Positions 1-8,261 of a stretch of DNA of 64,000 nt are shown one piece after another (the first letter of the stretch is position 1; each line of letters begins with the position of its first letter). The notes below the pieces were generated by a model. That model was not told where the DNA came from. It saw only the letters and a list, made by a program, of their open reading frames with translations, and made no database searches. A program made the position numbers and the translations under genes. Origin of the DNA: Pseudomonas lurida (GTDB taxonomy: Bacteria > Pseudomonadota > Gammaproteobacteria > Pseudomonadales > Pseudomonadaceae); contig NZ_JAAMRE010000028.1 of assembly GCF_013522705.1 (NCBI RefSeq), positions 1-64,000 on the forward strand, read 5' to 3'.

Positions 1-394
1 CCACACGCACCACCCGCCCATAGCAGGACGAAACAAAGCCCAGAGGCACCAGCTCGCGGGGGATCGCCAATTGATACCGTGGCCGGTTTTCTTCGCCTGG
101 GCGCACTTCAGCCCAGGCCAGCTCGAACGGGGAACCGCCCATGTAAAACTCGAACACATCGCCCACGTTTAAATGAAACCAGCGCTCGAAGGTCACGATC
201 AGGCGGTTCTCGATGTGGCGGATGCCCAGTCCTCGATCGGCGCCGACCACAGAAAGAACCGGGTCGGCCACATAAGGAGGGGGCTCCAGGTCCACGACGC
301 GGTTGCTGTTGGACGGGTAAACCACCAGGGCGTGGTCAAATGGGATAGAACCCTCGGCGGGGGAAGGCTCAATGACAGCTGGCTCATCAGACAT
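1..394 (-). CDS. Hypothetical protein, 5' part only (runs off the left edge)
   Basis: This is an open frame of about 131 codons on the minus strand, starting at ATG 394-392 and continuing past base 1. A good ribosome site (GGAG, in GCAAGGAGTTTC) lies just upstream of the ATG. The visible protein begins MSDEPAVIEPSPAEG and has an acidic, proline-rich N terminus, then alternating hydrophobic stretches suggestive of beta structure. No signal peptide or membrane helix is visible. I do not recognise the family. It could be the N terminus of one of the large beta-domain repeat proteins that fluorescent pseudomonads carry, but only the start is present. A 7-bp-arm palindrome 80 bases upstream may be its operator. 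Confidence 0.6.
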   Translation of the reverse strand, partial: MSDEPAVIEPSPAEGSIPFDHALVVYPSNSNRVVDLEPPPYVADPVLSVVGADRGLGIRHIENRLIVTFERWFHLNVGDVFEFYMGGSPFELAWAEVRPGEENRPRYQLAIPRELVPLGFVSSCYGRVVRV

Positions 395-473
395 GGCTGA
401 AACTCCTTGCGGTAATAGCGCCAAAGGGGCGCGGGACAAGGAAATCAGACACCCGGCGGGTTGGGCTGAATAG

Positions 474-489
474 CTGTCAACATTGACAG
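474..489. promoter_or_regulatory. Operator-like palindrome CTGTCAA-CA-TTGACAG
   Basis: Two 7-base arms (474-480 and 483-489) are perfect inverted repeats around a 2-base spacer, about 80 bases upstream of the minus-strand gene at 394. It is the most obvious regulatory-looking sequence in the gene-free stretch 395-764. I could not support any coding region there. The rest holds an AT-rich segment at about 625-680 and the terminator hairpin at 724-750. The cognate regulator is unknown. Confidence 0.35.
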
Positions 490-723
490 TAGCGACGAAC
501 GGTTGTCACGCGGCAGAGCCCCGGCGGGCGTACGGGGCAGACGGAGCGGCTCTAGGCGCCAAATGGCGGATGCGTTGCAGGGAAAACGTCTGGGGGCCGC
601 TTTACAAAACGTCCCGATTACGCGAGTCAATTACTTCACACTTTCACTTACATTTTTTTCACGTTTTATTCACATCCCCAAACGTACTGTGAAGCCTCAT
701 CCGTTACAAATGCTGCATATCAA

Positions 724-750
724 GCCCGCCGCCCCAGCGGGCTTTTTTTT
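724..750 (+). terminator. Rho-independent terminator hairpin
   Basis: GCCCGC (724-729), loop, GCGGGC (737-742), then eight T (743-750). The T run makes this a plus-strand terminator, but no plus-strand gene is visible upstream. Read on the minus strand the same hairpin follows the TetR gene (stop at 765) with a poor U tract, so it may also serve that gene. Confidence 0.6.
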
Positions 751-764
751 GCCTGGGATTCGAG

Positions 765-1517
765 CTAGCGCGCAACCTTGTTGGCAGGCGCTGCCGCCTG
801 CTCGCGAATGGCCCGCTGGGTATCCAGCACCTTGGCCAGCGCGGTTTGCGCCTCCGGGCTTTGTTGCGGCACGCGAATCGCCGCCGACACCAGGGTGATC
901 AGCTTGGCCATCACTTCGGCATCGGTGGCCGGACGACCCAGGCTCATGGAGTTCATCAGCAGGCGCAGTTCGGTGCCGGCCATTACCCCGGAAATCGCCT
1001 TGAGGGCAAATTGCAGGCGCACGCCCAGTTCGTTGCGCGGCAAATCCGGCAGGGCCAGGGCAAAGGCTTCGAAGAAGCGCTGGAATACCGGCTGGTAATG
1101 CACCTTGAGGTATTCCTGGATAAATGGCGACGTATCGCTGTAGACGCGCCCAAGGAAACGAATAAATGAGCGCCCTTCCCCACTCGCCGGGTCGCTGCGC
1201 TCCAGGCCCATGGCCGGGGCGAACAACACACCCAGCAGCGTGTCGCAATCGAGCGGGCCATCGGACTCGGCTTCGCAGCGCGCCAACAGTTCCAGGCGCT
1301 GTTCGTTGAGGGGCTCCAGGCGTTGCATCAGCAGGGTCTTCATCAGGGAGTCCTTGTCCCCGAAGTGGTAGTTCACGGCCGCCAGGTTGACTTGGGCGCG
1401 CTCGGTAATCTGCCGCAACAAAACCGCGTCGTATCCGTACTTGATGAAGAGAGCCTCTGTCGCATCCAGCAAGCGAGTCTTGGTAACGTTTGGAGCGCTG
1501 AGTTTCTTCGCGACCAT
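765..1517 (-). CDS. TetR/AcrR-family transcriptional regulator (PsrA-like C-terminal type)
   Basis: This 250-residue DNA-binding repressor is chosen to start at MVAKKLSAPN; an upstream extension in the same frame lacks helix-turn-helix character. An N-terminal TetR helix-turn-helix occupies roughly residues 12-58. The segment VNLAAVNYHFGDK is the conserved recognition-helix block and closely resembles the same block in PsrA-type regulators. The long C-terminal ligand domain (about 80-230) also resembles that group. It is transcribed divergently from the MacB-type efflux operon starting at 1873, with a 355-base shared region, so it is the obvious candidate regulator of that operon. The inducer is unknown. 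Confidence 0.85.
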   Translation of the reverse strand: MVAKKLSAPNVTKTRLLDATEALFIKYGYDAVLLRQITERAQVNLAAVNYHFGDKDSLMKTLLMQRLEPLNEQRLELLARCEAESDGPLDCDTLLGVLFAPAMGLERSDPASGEGRSFIRFLGRVYSDTSPFIQEYLKVHYQPVFQRFFEAFALALPDLPRNELGVRLQFALKAISGVMAGTELRLLMNSMSLGRPATDAEVMAKLITLVSAAIRVPQQSPEAQTALAKVLDTQRAIREQAAAPANKVAR

Positions 1518-1538
1518 GGGGATCTCACGGAAATATTG

Positions 1539-1780
1539 TTTTAAAAAATAATTTGATTTTTTATACCGGGGCAGCCCTGCGAAAGCAAGTAGTGAAGCAC
1601 CACGATAGAGGTCAAAGCCTTGCTGCACGGCCGCTTGCCGTTGGATACCGGTATTTGCCCACGCATGGACGCCGGCGAAAACAATCATTTCAAAGGGTAA
1701 ATACGCTCTCCCATCGCGGCTGGCGAAGCGCAGGGAACGCGGTTAGTATTCAAACAATATTTTAAAAACAAGAAATAAAA
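1539..1780. promoter_or_regulatory. Divergent promoter region with two AT-rich inverted motifs
   Basis: The 355-base gap 1518-1872 between the tetR gene and the efflux operon contains no supported gene. An AT-rich block sits near each end. The motif AATATTGTTT occurs on the plus strand at about 1541-1550 and again on the minus strand at about 1750-1759, each followed by a run of A/T. These two opposed copies, one near each promoter, are candidate sites for the TetR protein. This is inference from position and repetition only. Confidence 0.35.
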
Positions 1781-1872
1781 CCAGTCCGTGACGCGTACCG
1801 TTGGCTCCCGAACGTGTTTCAACGCTTTACCAGGGGAATGACGACAGCGGCGAGACTGAAGGCGCCGCGACC

Positions 1873-2577
1873 ATGACCGACATCCACGCCCGCCCTGGGT
1901 TGATTTCCCTGCAAGGCATCGGCAAACGCTATCAACTGGCCGGGCAGGCGCTGTCGATTCTCAACGACGTGTGCCTGTCCATCGATCGCGGCGACAGCTG
2001 CGGCATTCTCGGCGCGTCCGGCTCCGGCAAAAGTACCCTGCTCAATATTCTCGGCTTGCTGGACCTGCCCAACTGCGGCCAGTACCACTTCGCCGGCCAC
2101 GATATTTTCAGCGCCAGCCCCGACGAGTTGGCCGCGATCCGCAACCGCCAGATCGGTTTCGTGTTCCAGAGTTTCAACCTGCTGCCGCGCCTCAGCGCGC
2201 TGGATAACGTCGCCCTGCCCCTGAGCTATCGCGGCGTGTCGCGCCACGACTCGGTGGAACAGGCGCTGCGCATGCTCGATCAGGTGGGCCTGGGCGAACG
2301 CGCCCATCATCGTCCCGCCGACCTCTCCGGCGGCCAGCGCCAACGCGTGGCCATCGCCCGTGCGTTGGTCGGCAACCCGTCGGTGATCCTCGCCGACGAA
2401 CCCACCGGCAACCTCGACAGCAGCACCGCCCAGGACATCATGGACCTGCTGCTGGCGCTCAATCGCGAGCAACAGGTGACGCTGATCATCGTCACCCACG
2501 ACCCGCACATCGCCGAACGCCTGGAACGCAGGATCCTGGTGCGCAACGGCGTGGTGCACGAGGCCCCGCGCCCATGA
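1873..2577 (+). CDS. ABC transporter ATPase, MacB/LolD type
   Basis: This 234-residue ATP-binding subunit powers a mechanotransmission-type exporter at the inner membrane. Visible motifs are Walker A GASGSGKST (47-55), Q-loop Gln near 99, signature LSGGQ (151-155), Walker B ILADE (172-176) with the MacB/LolD-typical EPTGNLDS continuation, and H-loop His209. I chose the ATG at 1873; a longer frame from a TTG at 1801 has no family similarity. It is the first gene of a four-gene operon, and its last four bases (ATGA) overlap the permease start, so the two are translationally coupled. The substrate cannot be read from the sequence. Confidence 0.9.
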   Translation: MTDIHARPGLISLQGIGKRYQLAGQALSILNDVCLSIDRGDSCGILGASGSGKSTLLNILGLLDLPNCGQYHFAGHDIFSASPDELAAIRNRQIGFVFQSFNLLPRLSALDNVALPLSYRGVSRHDSVEQALRMLDQVGLGERAHHRPADLSGGQRQRVAIARALVGNPSVILADEPTGNLDSSTAQDIMDLLLALNREQQVTLIIVTHDPHIAERLERRILVRNGVVHEAPRP

Positions 2578-3773
2578 GCCTGCGGGTCGAGCAAAGCCTC
2601 AGCCAACTGTTGCATGAAGCCTTCGTCAGCCTGCGCACCCTGGGCAAGCGCTCGATCCTCGCCCTGCTGGGCATTGTGATCGGCAGTTCATCGGTCGTGG
2701 CGCTGATCAATATCGGCCACAACGCCTCGGTAGATGCGGCGATGATCTTCAAGGACATGGGCACCGACACCCTGGTGGCGCAGTTCCCCCCCAAGGGTGC
2801 CAGCAACGTGCCGATGCGCACGCGCCTGGACCTGGACGCCGTGCGCCGGGCCGTTCCGGGCATCGCCCACATCGGCGCGCTCAGCCTGTTCAGCGGCCCC
2901 ATCGTGTTCCATGGGCGCAGCGTCAACGCCAATCTGGTCGGCAGCACCCCAGGCATCGAGCAGGCCATGCGCCTGGCGTTGCAGCAGGGGCGCTTTCTGT
3001 CCGGGTTCGACGTCAACGAAACCTATGCCGTGATCGGCGCCGACATCGCCCAGGCCCTCAGTGCGCCGGGCGATCCGCTGCAACTGGGCGACCGCGTGCG
3101 CATCAACGATTACCTGTTCCTGGTGGTGGGTCTGCTGCACCGGCAACCGCGCGCGATGCTGATGCCGGTGCAGGCCAACGAATCGCTGTTCATGCCCGCC
3201 GAAGGCATGCGCCGCATCTACGCTGCTCCGCAGGTCGGCAACGTGATCATCCGCGCGGCGCCCGGCGAAGACATGGAGCGCATCGCCCGCGATACCGCAG
3301 CGGCCCTGACACCGCAGCTCGTCGACCATGATGTCGACATTCAGGTACCCCAGCAGATGATTGATGGCATGACCCGCCAGAGCCGCACGTTCGCGTACCT
3401 GCTGTTGGCCCTGGGCGCAATCTCTCTGGTGGGGGGTGGCGTGGGGGTGATGAACGTGATGCTGATGAACGTCTCGGAGCGGCGCCGCGAAATCGGCATT
3501 CGCATGGCGCTGGGCGCCCGGCAGCGAGACATCCGCAACCTGTTTTTACTTGAAGCGGTCACCCTCACCGCCGTCGGCGCCCTGTGCGGCGCGGTGCTCG
3601 GCATGACGGCTGCGTGGCTCTACGCCTGGCTCTCAGGCTGGACCTTCGCCCTGGCCGCCGCCGCCCTGCCGCTGGGGGTGGGCAGCACCTTGCTGGTGGG
3701 TTTGTTCTTCGGCATCTACCCGGCGGTCTCGGCCTCGCGGTTGCAACCGGTGGAGGCGCTGCGCGATGAGTAA
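2574..3773 (+). CDS. ABC transporter permease, MacB/FtsX family
   Basis: This 399-residue inner-membrane permease has one N-terminal membrane helix at about 27-48, then a periplasmic MacB-PCD-like domain to about residue 265. A C-terminal FtsX block follows with three helices (roughly 272-295, 325-348, 360-382). The conserved cytoplasmic turn after the second helix, SERRREIGIRMALGAR, is the coupling signature of MacB/LolC permeases. Unlike E. coli MacB, the ATPase is a separate polypeptide encoded just upstream with a 4-base overlap. The 3' end overlaps the outer-membrane factor gene by 8 bases. It would work with the ATPase, adaptor and outer-membrane channel of this operon to export an unknown substrate. 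Confidence 0.88.
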   Translation: MSLRVEQSLSQLLHEAFVSLRTLGKRSILALLGIVIGSSSVVALINIGHNASVDAAMIFKDMGTDTLVAQFPPKGASNVPMRTRLDLDAVRRAVPGIAHIGALSLFSGPIVFHGRSVNANLVGSTPGIEQAMRLALQQGRFLSGFDVNETYAVIGADIAQALSAPGDPLQLGDRVRINDYLFLVVGLLHRQPRAMLMPVQANESLFMPAEGMRRIYAAPQVGNVIIRAAPGEDMERIARDTAAALTPQLVDHDVDIQVPQQMIDGMTRQSRTFAYLLLALGAISLVGGGVGVMNVMLMNVSERRREIGIRMALGARQRDIRNLFLLEAVTLTAVGALCGAVLGMTAAWLYAWLSGWTFALAAAALPLGVGSTLLVGLFFGIYPAVSASRLQPVEALRDE

Positions 3774-5244
3774 ATGGCTGCTGTGGCTCGCTTTGGTGAG
3801 CCTGCCCGGCGCGGCGGCGGACGTGGTCATCAAGCCCTCGGCGCCAAGCACCACCCGCAGCGGCTATGACCGAGGGGTATCGCTGAATGCACAGGTGACC
3901 AGCCTGACCCTGGGCGACGCGGTGTACCTGGGCCTGCGCAACAACCCGGCGATCCGCAGCGCGTACCTGCAGCGGGTGGCGCAGAAGTTCGACCTGCGGG
4001 TCGCCGAGGATGTGTTCAACCCCAAGCTCACCCTCAACAGTTATTACCGCAGCAGCCGCGGATCGGTGGATAACGCGCGCAACGCCAATGTGGCGCCGTC
4101 CACCAGCCTGCTCGGCGAATACGGCACGCGCCTGAGCATGGCCTGGACCCAGCAACTGAACAACGCCGACCGCGCCGGACGCTACCGCAGCGATGGCCTG
4201 GACCTGGCGATCATCCAGCCGCTGATGCGCGGCGCCGGCTGGGATGCCACCACCGCACCACTGCGCCTGTCGCGCCTGTCGGAACAGGCCAATCGCCTGA
4301 ACCTCAAGGCGACCGTGGCGCAGACCATCAGCCAGATCATCGCCACCTACCGCGAACTGCTGCGCGCCCAGGAGCAACTGAGCATCGTCCAGGACGCCCT
4401 CAAGCGCTCCGGCACATTGCTGGAAGTGAACAAGGCATTGATCAGCGCCGGGCGCATGGCCGAGTTCGAAATCGTGCAGACCGAAGCCGATATCGCCACC
4501 CAGCAATTGGGCGTCGAAGAAGCGCAGAATCAACTGGACACCAACCGCCTGGCGCTGCTGCGCCTGCTGGCCCTGGACCTGTCCACGCCGATTCGCGCCA
4601 CCGAAGCCCTGGAGGCCAGGCCGATGCAGATCGACCAGCGCCAGGCCTTCAACCTGGCGCAGACCCAGCAACCGGAATACCTCGCCGCCCTGCTCGGCAG
4701 CCAGCAGGCCGACCTCAACCTGGTGATCGCCAAGGACTCCGGGCGCTGGCAAGTGGACCTGGTCGCCGGCGCGAACCAGATACGCGACACCTACAATAAC
4801 GACGCCGGCAGCAGCAACAACCGCACCTGGGACAGCTACGCCGGGGTGCAGGTGCAGATTCCCATCGGTGATATCAGCACGCGCCAGGCCGAGGTGCGTG
4901 CGCGGGTGAACGTGGAGGACCAGCAGGTGCGCATCACTGACGCCCGCCAGGAACTGGAGCGCAGCGTCAATGACGTCGTGCGTGACCTCGGCACACGCTG
5001 GCGCCAGTATGAGATCGCCCAGCGCGCCGTCGAGTTGTCGCGGCGCAAGATCGAGATCGAACGGGAAAAACTCAGCGCCGGCCGATCCACCAACTTCCAG
5101 GTGTTGAGCTTCGAGACCGACCTGCGCAACGCCGAAAACGCACAGCTCAATGCGCTGATTGCTTATCTGAACGCCCAGACCCAGCTCGATCTGACCCTGG
5201 GCATGACGCTGGAAAGTTGGGAAATCGCCCTCAATGACTACTAA
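3766..5244 (+). CDS. TolC-family outer-membrane efflux protein
   Basis: This 492-residue outer-membrane channel has an N-terminal signal peptide (MSKWLLWLALVSLPGAAA). It then shows the duplicated coiled-coil/beta architecture of outer-membrane efflux proteins: long alanine/glutamine-rich helices (about 150-235 and 370-450) and the recurring NxA/L-G-L-RNNP motif near residue 60. There is no lipobox, so it is TolC-like rather than an OprM-type lipoprotein. It overlaps the permease gene upstream and the adaptor gene downstream, which fixes its place in the tripartite exporter. It should provide the exit duct across the periplasm and outer membrane. Confidence 0.87.
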   Translation: MSKWLLWLALVSLPGAAADVVIKPSAPSTTRSGYDRGVSLNAQVTSLTLGDAVYLGLRNNPAIRSAYLQRVAQKFDLRVAEDVFNPKLTLNSYYRSSRGSVDNARNANVAPSTSLLGEYGTRLSMAWTQQLNNADRAGRYRSDGLDLAIIQPLMRGAGWDATTAPLRLSRLSEQANRLNLKATVAQTISQIIATYRELLRAQEQLSIVQDALKRSGTLLEVNKALISAGRMAEFEIVQTEADIATQQLGVEEAQNQLDTNRLALLRLLALDLSTPIRATEALEARPMQIDQRQAFNLAQTQQPEYLAALLGSQQADLNLVIAKDSGRWQVDLVAGANQIRDTYNNDAGSSNNRTWDSYAGVQVQIPIGDISTRQAEVRARVNVEDQQVRITDARQELERSVNDVVRDLGTRWRQYEIAQRAVELSRRKIEIEREKLSAGRSTNFQVLSFETDLRNAENAQLNALIAYLNAQTQLDLTLGMTLESWEIALNDY

Positions 5245-6478
5245 TCGAAAACGCCTGTTGGGTGGCCTGCTGATCCTGTTATTGGGCGCTGCGGGACTGG
5301 CCCTGCGCAGCCCGGCGTCCGCCCCCACCGATACCGCCGAACAATGGTTGCCGATCAAGCCGGATGCGCTGGTGCACCAGATCGGCCTGGTGGGCAAGAT
5401 CGAGCCCGATACCACGCTCATCCTCACCGCGCCCTTCGACGGCAACGTGCAGGCCAATCTGGTCGAGCAAGGCCAGCGGGTCGAGGCCGGCCAGGTGCTG
5501 CTGCGCATGGACCCGGCCACCCTGGAAGTGCAATTGCGCGACGCCCTCTCCGCCCAACTCAAGGCCCGGCGCACCGTCCAGGAAATGCAGGACTGGGACA
5601 GCAGCCCGGCGGTCAGCCGTGCGCGCCGCAGCCTGCGCACCGCCGAGATGAGCGCCGGCAACACTCAGCGCAAACTCACCGAGAGCGAAAACCTGTTCAA
5701 GCGCGGCATCATCCCGCGTAATGAGCTGGACGACCTGCGCCAACAGGCCCAGCAGCAGCAGTTGGACCTCGCCTCCGCACGCAGTGAACTGCAGCAGGCG
5801 CTTGATCAGGGCAAGGGCGAGTACCGCCAGATCGCCGACATGGAGCTGACCAACGCCACGGTGAAATATGAGGCCCTGCGCACGTTGCTCGAAGGCCGGG
5901 AAGTCAAGGCGCCGTTTTCCGGCATCGTGGTGCCCGCGCCCGGTAATAATTCCCCCCAGGGCGGCGCCACTAACAACGTGCCTATCCAGGCCGGCAGCAA
6001 GGTCAGCCAGGGCCAGGTGTTGTTTGGGCTGGCCAATATCGAGCGACTGAAAATCGTCGCCAAGGTCTCGGAGCTGGACATCAACCAATTGCATCAGGGC
6101 CAGGCGGTGGAGGTCATGGGCGACGGGTTTGACGGCGAACGACTGAAGGGTTCCGTCAGCGTGGTCAGCGGCTTGGCCATCGCCAGCGACAGTCAAGGCA
6201 GCGCGCAGTTTGCGGTGACATTGTCGATTCCCAAACTCACCCCAGAGCAGCTGCAGCGGGTGCGGTTGGGGATGAGTGCGCGGCTGACCATCGTCACTTA
6301 CAACAATGCCCAGGCGATCGTGATTCCCAGCCAGGCGATTGAGCCGGACATGACGGTGGCGTACCGCGAGGCGATGGATAAACCGGTGGAGCGGGTGAAG
6401 GTGACCACCGGGCAGTCGACGGCGCAAGGTGTGGAGGTGTTCGGCCTGAAGCCCGGCTTTGTGAAAATCTCAAGATAA
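5234..6478 (+). CDS. Periplasmic adaptor (HlyD/MacA-type membrane fusion protein)
   Basis: This 414-residue adaptor is anchored by an N-terminal helix (LLGGLLILLLGAAGLAL, about 9-25). It carries a split lipoyl/barrel-sandwich domain: the first half is near residues 65-100 (GQRVEAGQVLLRMDP) and the second near 225-275 (VKAPFSGIVV then GSKVSQGQVLFGLA). A helical hairpin rich in Gln/Ala lies between the halves, and a beta-barrel follows. It is the last gene of the operon, overlapping the outer-membrane factor by 11 bases. MacAB-type operons more often put the adaptor first. It would link the permease to the TolC-like channel. Confidence 0.87.
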   Translation: MTTNRKRLLGGLLILLLGAAGLALRSPASAPTDTAEQWLPIKPDALVHQIGLVGKIEPDTTLILTAPFDGNVQANLVEQGQRVEAGQVLLRMDPATLEVQLRDALSAQLKARRTVQEMQDWDSSPAVSRARRSLRTAEMSAGNTQRKLTESENLFKRGIIPRNELDDLRQQAQQQQLDLASARSELQQALDQGKGEYRQIADMELTNATVKYEALRTLLEGREVKAPFSGIVVPAPGNNSPQGGATNNVPIQAGSKVSQGQVLFGLANIERLKIVAKVSELDINQLHQGQAVEVMGDGFDGERLKGSVSVVSGLAIASDSQGSAQFAVTLSIPKLTPEQLQRVRLGMSARLTIVTYNNAQAIVIPSQAIEPDMTVAYREAMDKPVERVKVTTGQSTAQGVEVFGLKPGFVKISR

Positions 6479-6519
6479 ATGGAGATCCTGGCGTCAGCTT
6501 CGAAGCCAGTGCTTTTCAA

Positions 6520-6657
6520 AATCATTCCCACGCTCCCGCGTGGGCATGCAGCCCGTGACGCTCTGCGTCACCTGTGCGTAATAGCCAGAACTTGCAGAAC
6601 CTGGCGGGACGCGGAGCGTCCCAGGCGGCGTTCCCACGCAGAGCGTGGGGACGATCA
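6520..6657. repeat. Four-hairpin palindromic repeat, copy 1
   Basis: About 138 bases made of four successive perfect or near-perfect hairpins, each of form xxxACGC-loop-GCGTxxx: CCCACGC/GCGTGGG, GTGACGC/GCGTCAC, GGGACGC/GCGTCCC, CCCACGC/GCGTGGG. Arms of the first and last hairpins are interchangeable, so the whole element can also fold end to end. It lies directly after the efflux operon and is followed 10 bases later by a second copy. Any reading frames inside it are repeat artefacts. Confidence 0.85.
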
Positions 6658-6667
6658 CCCGGTCCAA

Positions 6668-6804
6668 GATCGTTCCCACGCTCCCGCGTGGGCATGCAGC
6701 CCGTGACGCTCCGCGTCAACTGTGCGCAATAGCCAAACTTGCAGCGCCTGGCGGGACGCGGAGCGTCCCAGGCGGCGTTCCCACGCAGAGCGTGGGGACG
6801 ATCA
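6668..6804. repeat. Four-hairpin palindromic repeat, copy 2 (tandem)
   Basis: Same structure and orientation as the copy at 6520-6657, with nearly the same sequence; differences are mostly in the linker between hairpins 2 and 3. Further copies are at 29178-29312 (opposite orientation) and 47625-47762. The tandem pair fills the gap 6479-6854 together with a short REP at 6811-6832, and no gene is visible there. Confidence 0.85.
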
Positions 6805-6810
6805 CCTATG

Positions 6811-6832
6811 GGTGGGCTTGCCCCCTCCCACA
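6811..6832. repeat. REP element (GTGGGCTTGCCCCCTCCCAC type)
   Basis: A single short palindromic REP of the type common between genes in the P. fluorescens group, lying between the tandem four-hairpin repeats and the 3' end of the convergent FAD-dependent gene. Confidence 0.75.
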
Positions 6833-6854
6833 CTAAGTCCTCTGTCAGCTTCTT

Positions 6855-8249
6855 TTAGACCTCTGCCAGCTTCGAGGCCAATGCTTTGGCTTGCAGCGCC
6901 ACATCCGTTACCGCAGTACTCTCCCACCACATCCCGCGCAACGGCGGACCCATGGCGAACAGTCGCGCGCTGACCTGGCCCTGGGCATCCAGCACTGCAC
7001 CGGCCGTGTCCGCCGCGATCCCCAACGCCAACGGCCCAGGCTGGATCAGCCCGCGCTTGAGCAACTGCTGCGGCAACGGCCGGGCCACGCGGCGCCAGTC
7101 GTATTCGATGCCGCTGGAGTTGATCAGGGCCGCGCCCGACACCTGGGTCAGCGCTTGCTCACCGCGATAGCGCAAACGGATCGTCACGCCCTCACCCGCA
7201 GGCGCCAACCCCTTGAACGACGCCGCGCGAATGCGCAACCGCCCCTCCTCATGCAACCGCGCCAGCAACTGCGCACTCAACGGCGGCGAGCGGTGGTGAT
7301 GGCTTTCCCACCACGGCCGCACATGCCGCACGAACTGGCGCTTTTCATGCTCACTGGCCTGGCTCCACAACCGGCCGATATGCACGCGCACCGTGTCCAG
7401 CGGCGCCTGCCAATCAATGCCCTGCGTCGTTGCAATCCGACATTGACGTCGTACTTCGCGCAGCAACTGCCGGGGGCTGCGCAGGCTGTGGTCTTCGCCG
7501 AGGAAATCCACCCAGCTCGGTGGCTGGCGGCGCACATGAGGCAGCAGGCCATGGCGCGAAAACACCTCGATGGGTCCACGATGGCCAGCCTGTTCCAGGG
7601 ACACCACGGCATCGACCATGGTCAGCCCCGAGCCGATGATCAGCACCGTCGAATGCGGGTCAAGTTCAGTCATGGCGTGTACGTCCCACGGGTCCAGCGC
7701 CGCCGCGTTCAAACCGCTCGACTCGGTTTGTGGCGTGCGCGCCGCCGGGAACATGCCGGTGGCCAATACCGCACAGGCGCCGCGCACTGGCTGGCCGTTA
7801 TCGAGGGTCAGCAGGGTTGAATCCGCCTCCACTTGCACGTCGACCACTTCGGCCCTGACATGCTCCACCGTAGACGCCGAGCGTGCCTGTGCTTCCGCCA
7901 GCCGCTGCTGCGCATACGCACCAAACAGCCCGCGTGGCGGAAAAAGTTCGCTGATCGGTACCGGCTGCTCGGCCGACTCCGGCCAACCGCCGGCTGCGAT
8001 GTGATCGGTGAGCCACTGCGTGAGGTCGTCGGGGTTGTCCGGGTCGACGCTCATGCGCGCGGCGTTGCCGTTGAGAGTGTGGCCCAACTCGACCGCACTG
8101 TAGGCTTCGCCCCGGCCCAGTTCGGCGCGCGGTTCGATCACCAGGATGCGGCGCCGGCCCGGCAGACGCAGCAATTGCACGGCCAACATCGTGCCGCTCA
8201 GGCCGCCGCCGATGATCAGCACATCAGCGTTGCGGGTGGATTGCGTCAT
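6855..8249 (-). CDS. FAD/NAD(P)-binding oxidoreductase
   Basis: This 464-residue flavoprotein has a dinucleotide-binding motif at the N terminus (DVLIIGGGLSGTMLA, G14-x-G-x-x-G pattern). A second Rossmann-type motif lies near residue 205 (STVLIIGSGLTMVDA), as in FAD/NAD(P)-binding proteins of the NAD_binding_9 type. The segment GRGEAYSAVELGHTLNGNAARM is typical of that family. The exact reaction is unknown. It is the last gene of the minus-strand operon that begins at 17026, 12 bases after the transporter ATPase, so it probably acts on, or supplies electrons for, the compound that operon imports and oxidises. No signal peptide is visible. Confidence 0.8.
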   Translation of the reverse strand: MTQSTRNADVLIIGGGLSGTMLAVQLLRLPGRRRILVIEPRAELGRGEAYSAVELGHTLNGNAARMSVDPDNPDDLTQWLTDHIAAGGWPESAEQPVPISELFPPRGLFGAYAQQRLAEAQARSASTVEHVRAEVVDVQVEADSTLLTLDNGQPVRGACAVLATGMFPAARTPQTESSGLNAAALDPWDVHAMTELDPHSTVLIIGSGLTMVDAVVSLEQAGHRGPIEVFSRHGLLPHVRRQPPSWVDFLGEDHSLRSPRQLLREVRRQCRIATTQGIDWQAPLDTVRVHIGRLWSQASEHEKRQFVRHVRPWWESHHHRSPPLSAQLLARLHEEGRLRIRAASFKGLAPAGEGVTIRLRYRGEQALTQVSGAALINSSGIEYDWRRVARPLPQQLLKRGLIQPGPLALGIAADTAGAVLDAQGQVSARLFAMGPPLRGMWWESTAVTDVALQAKALASKLAEV

Positions 8250-8261
8250 GCAGGTTCGCCC

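Noticed and set aside
765..1688. Longer start (1688) for the TetR gene
   Set aside because: The added 57 residues show no similarity to the family and would cover the AT-rich promoter region; the helix-turn-helix protein starts naturally at 1517.
3565..5664. A 699-codon minus-strand frame opposite the efflux genes
   Set aside because: It is antisense to four overlapping, well-supported genes and has composition typical of a shadow frame in GC-rich DNA.
6494..6833. Open frames on both strands inside the tandem repeats
   Set aside because: They are made of the four-hairpin repeat, recur in frame at other copies and have no ribosome sites or family resemblance.
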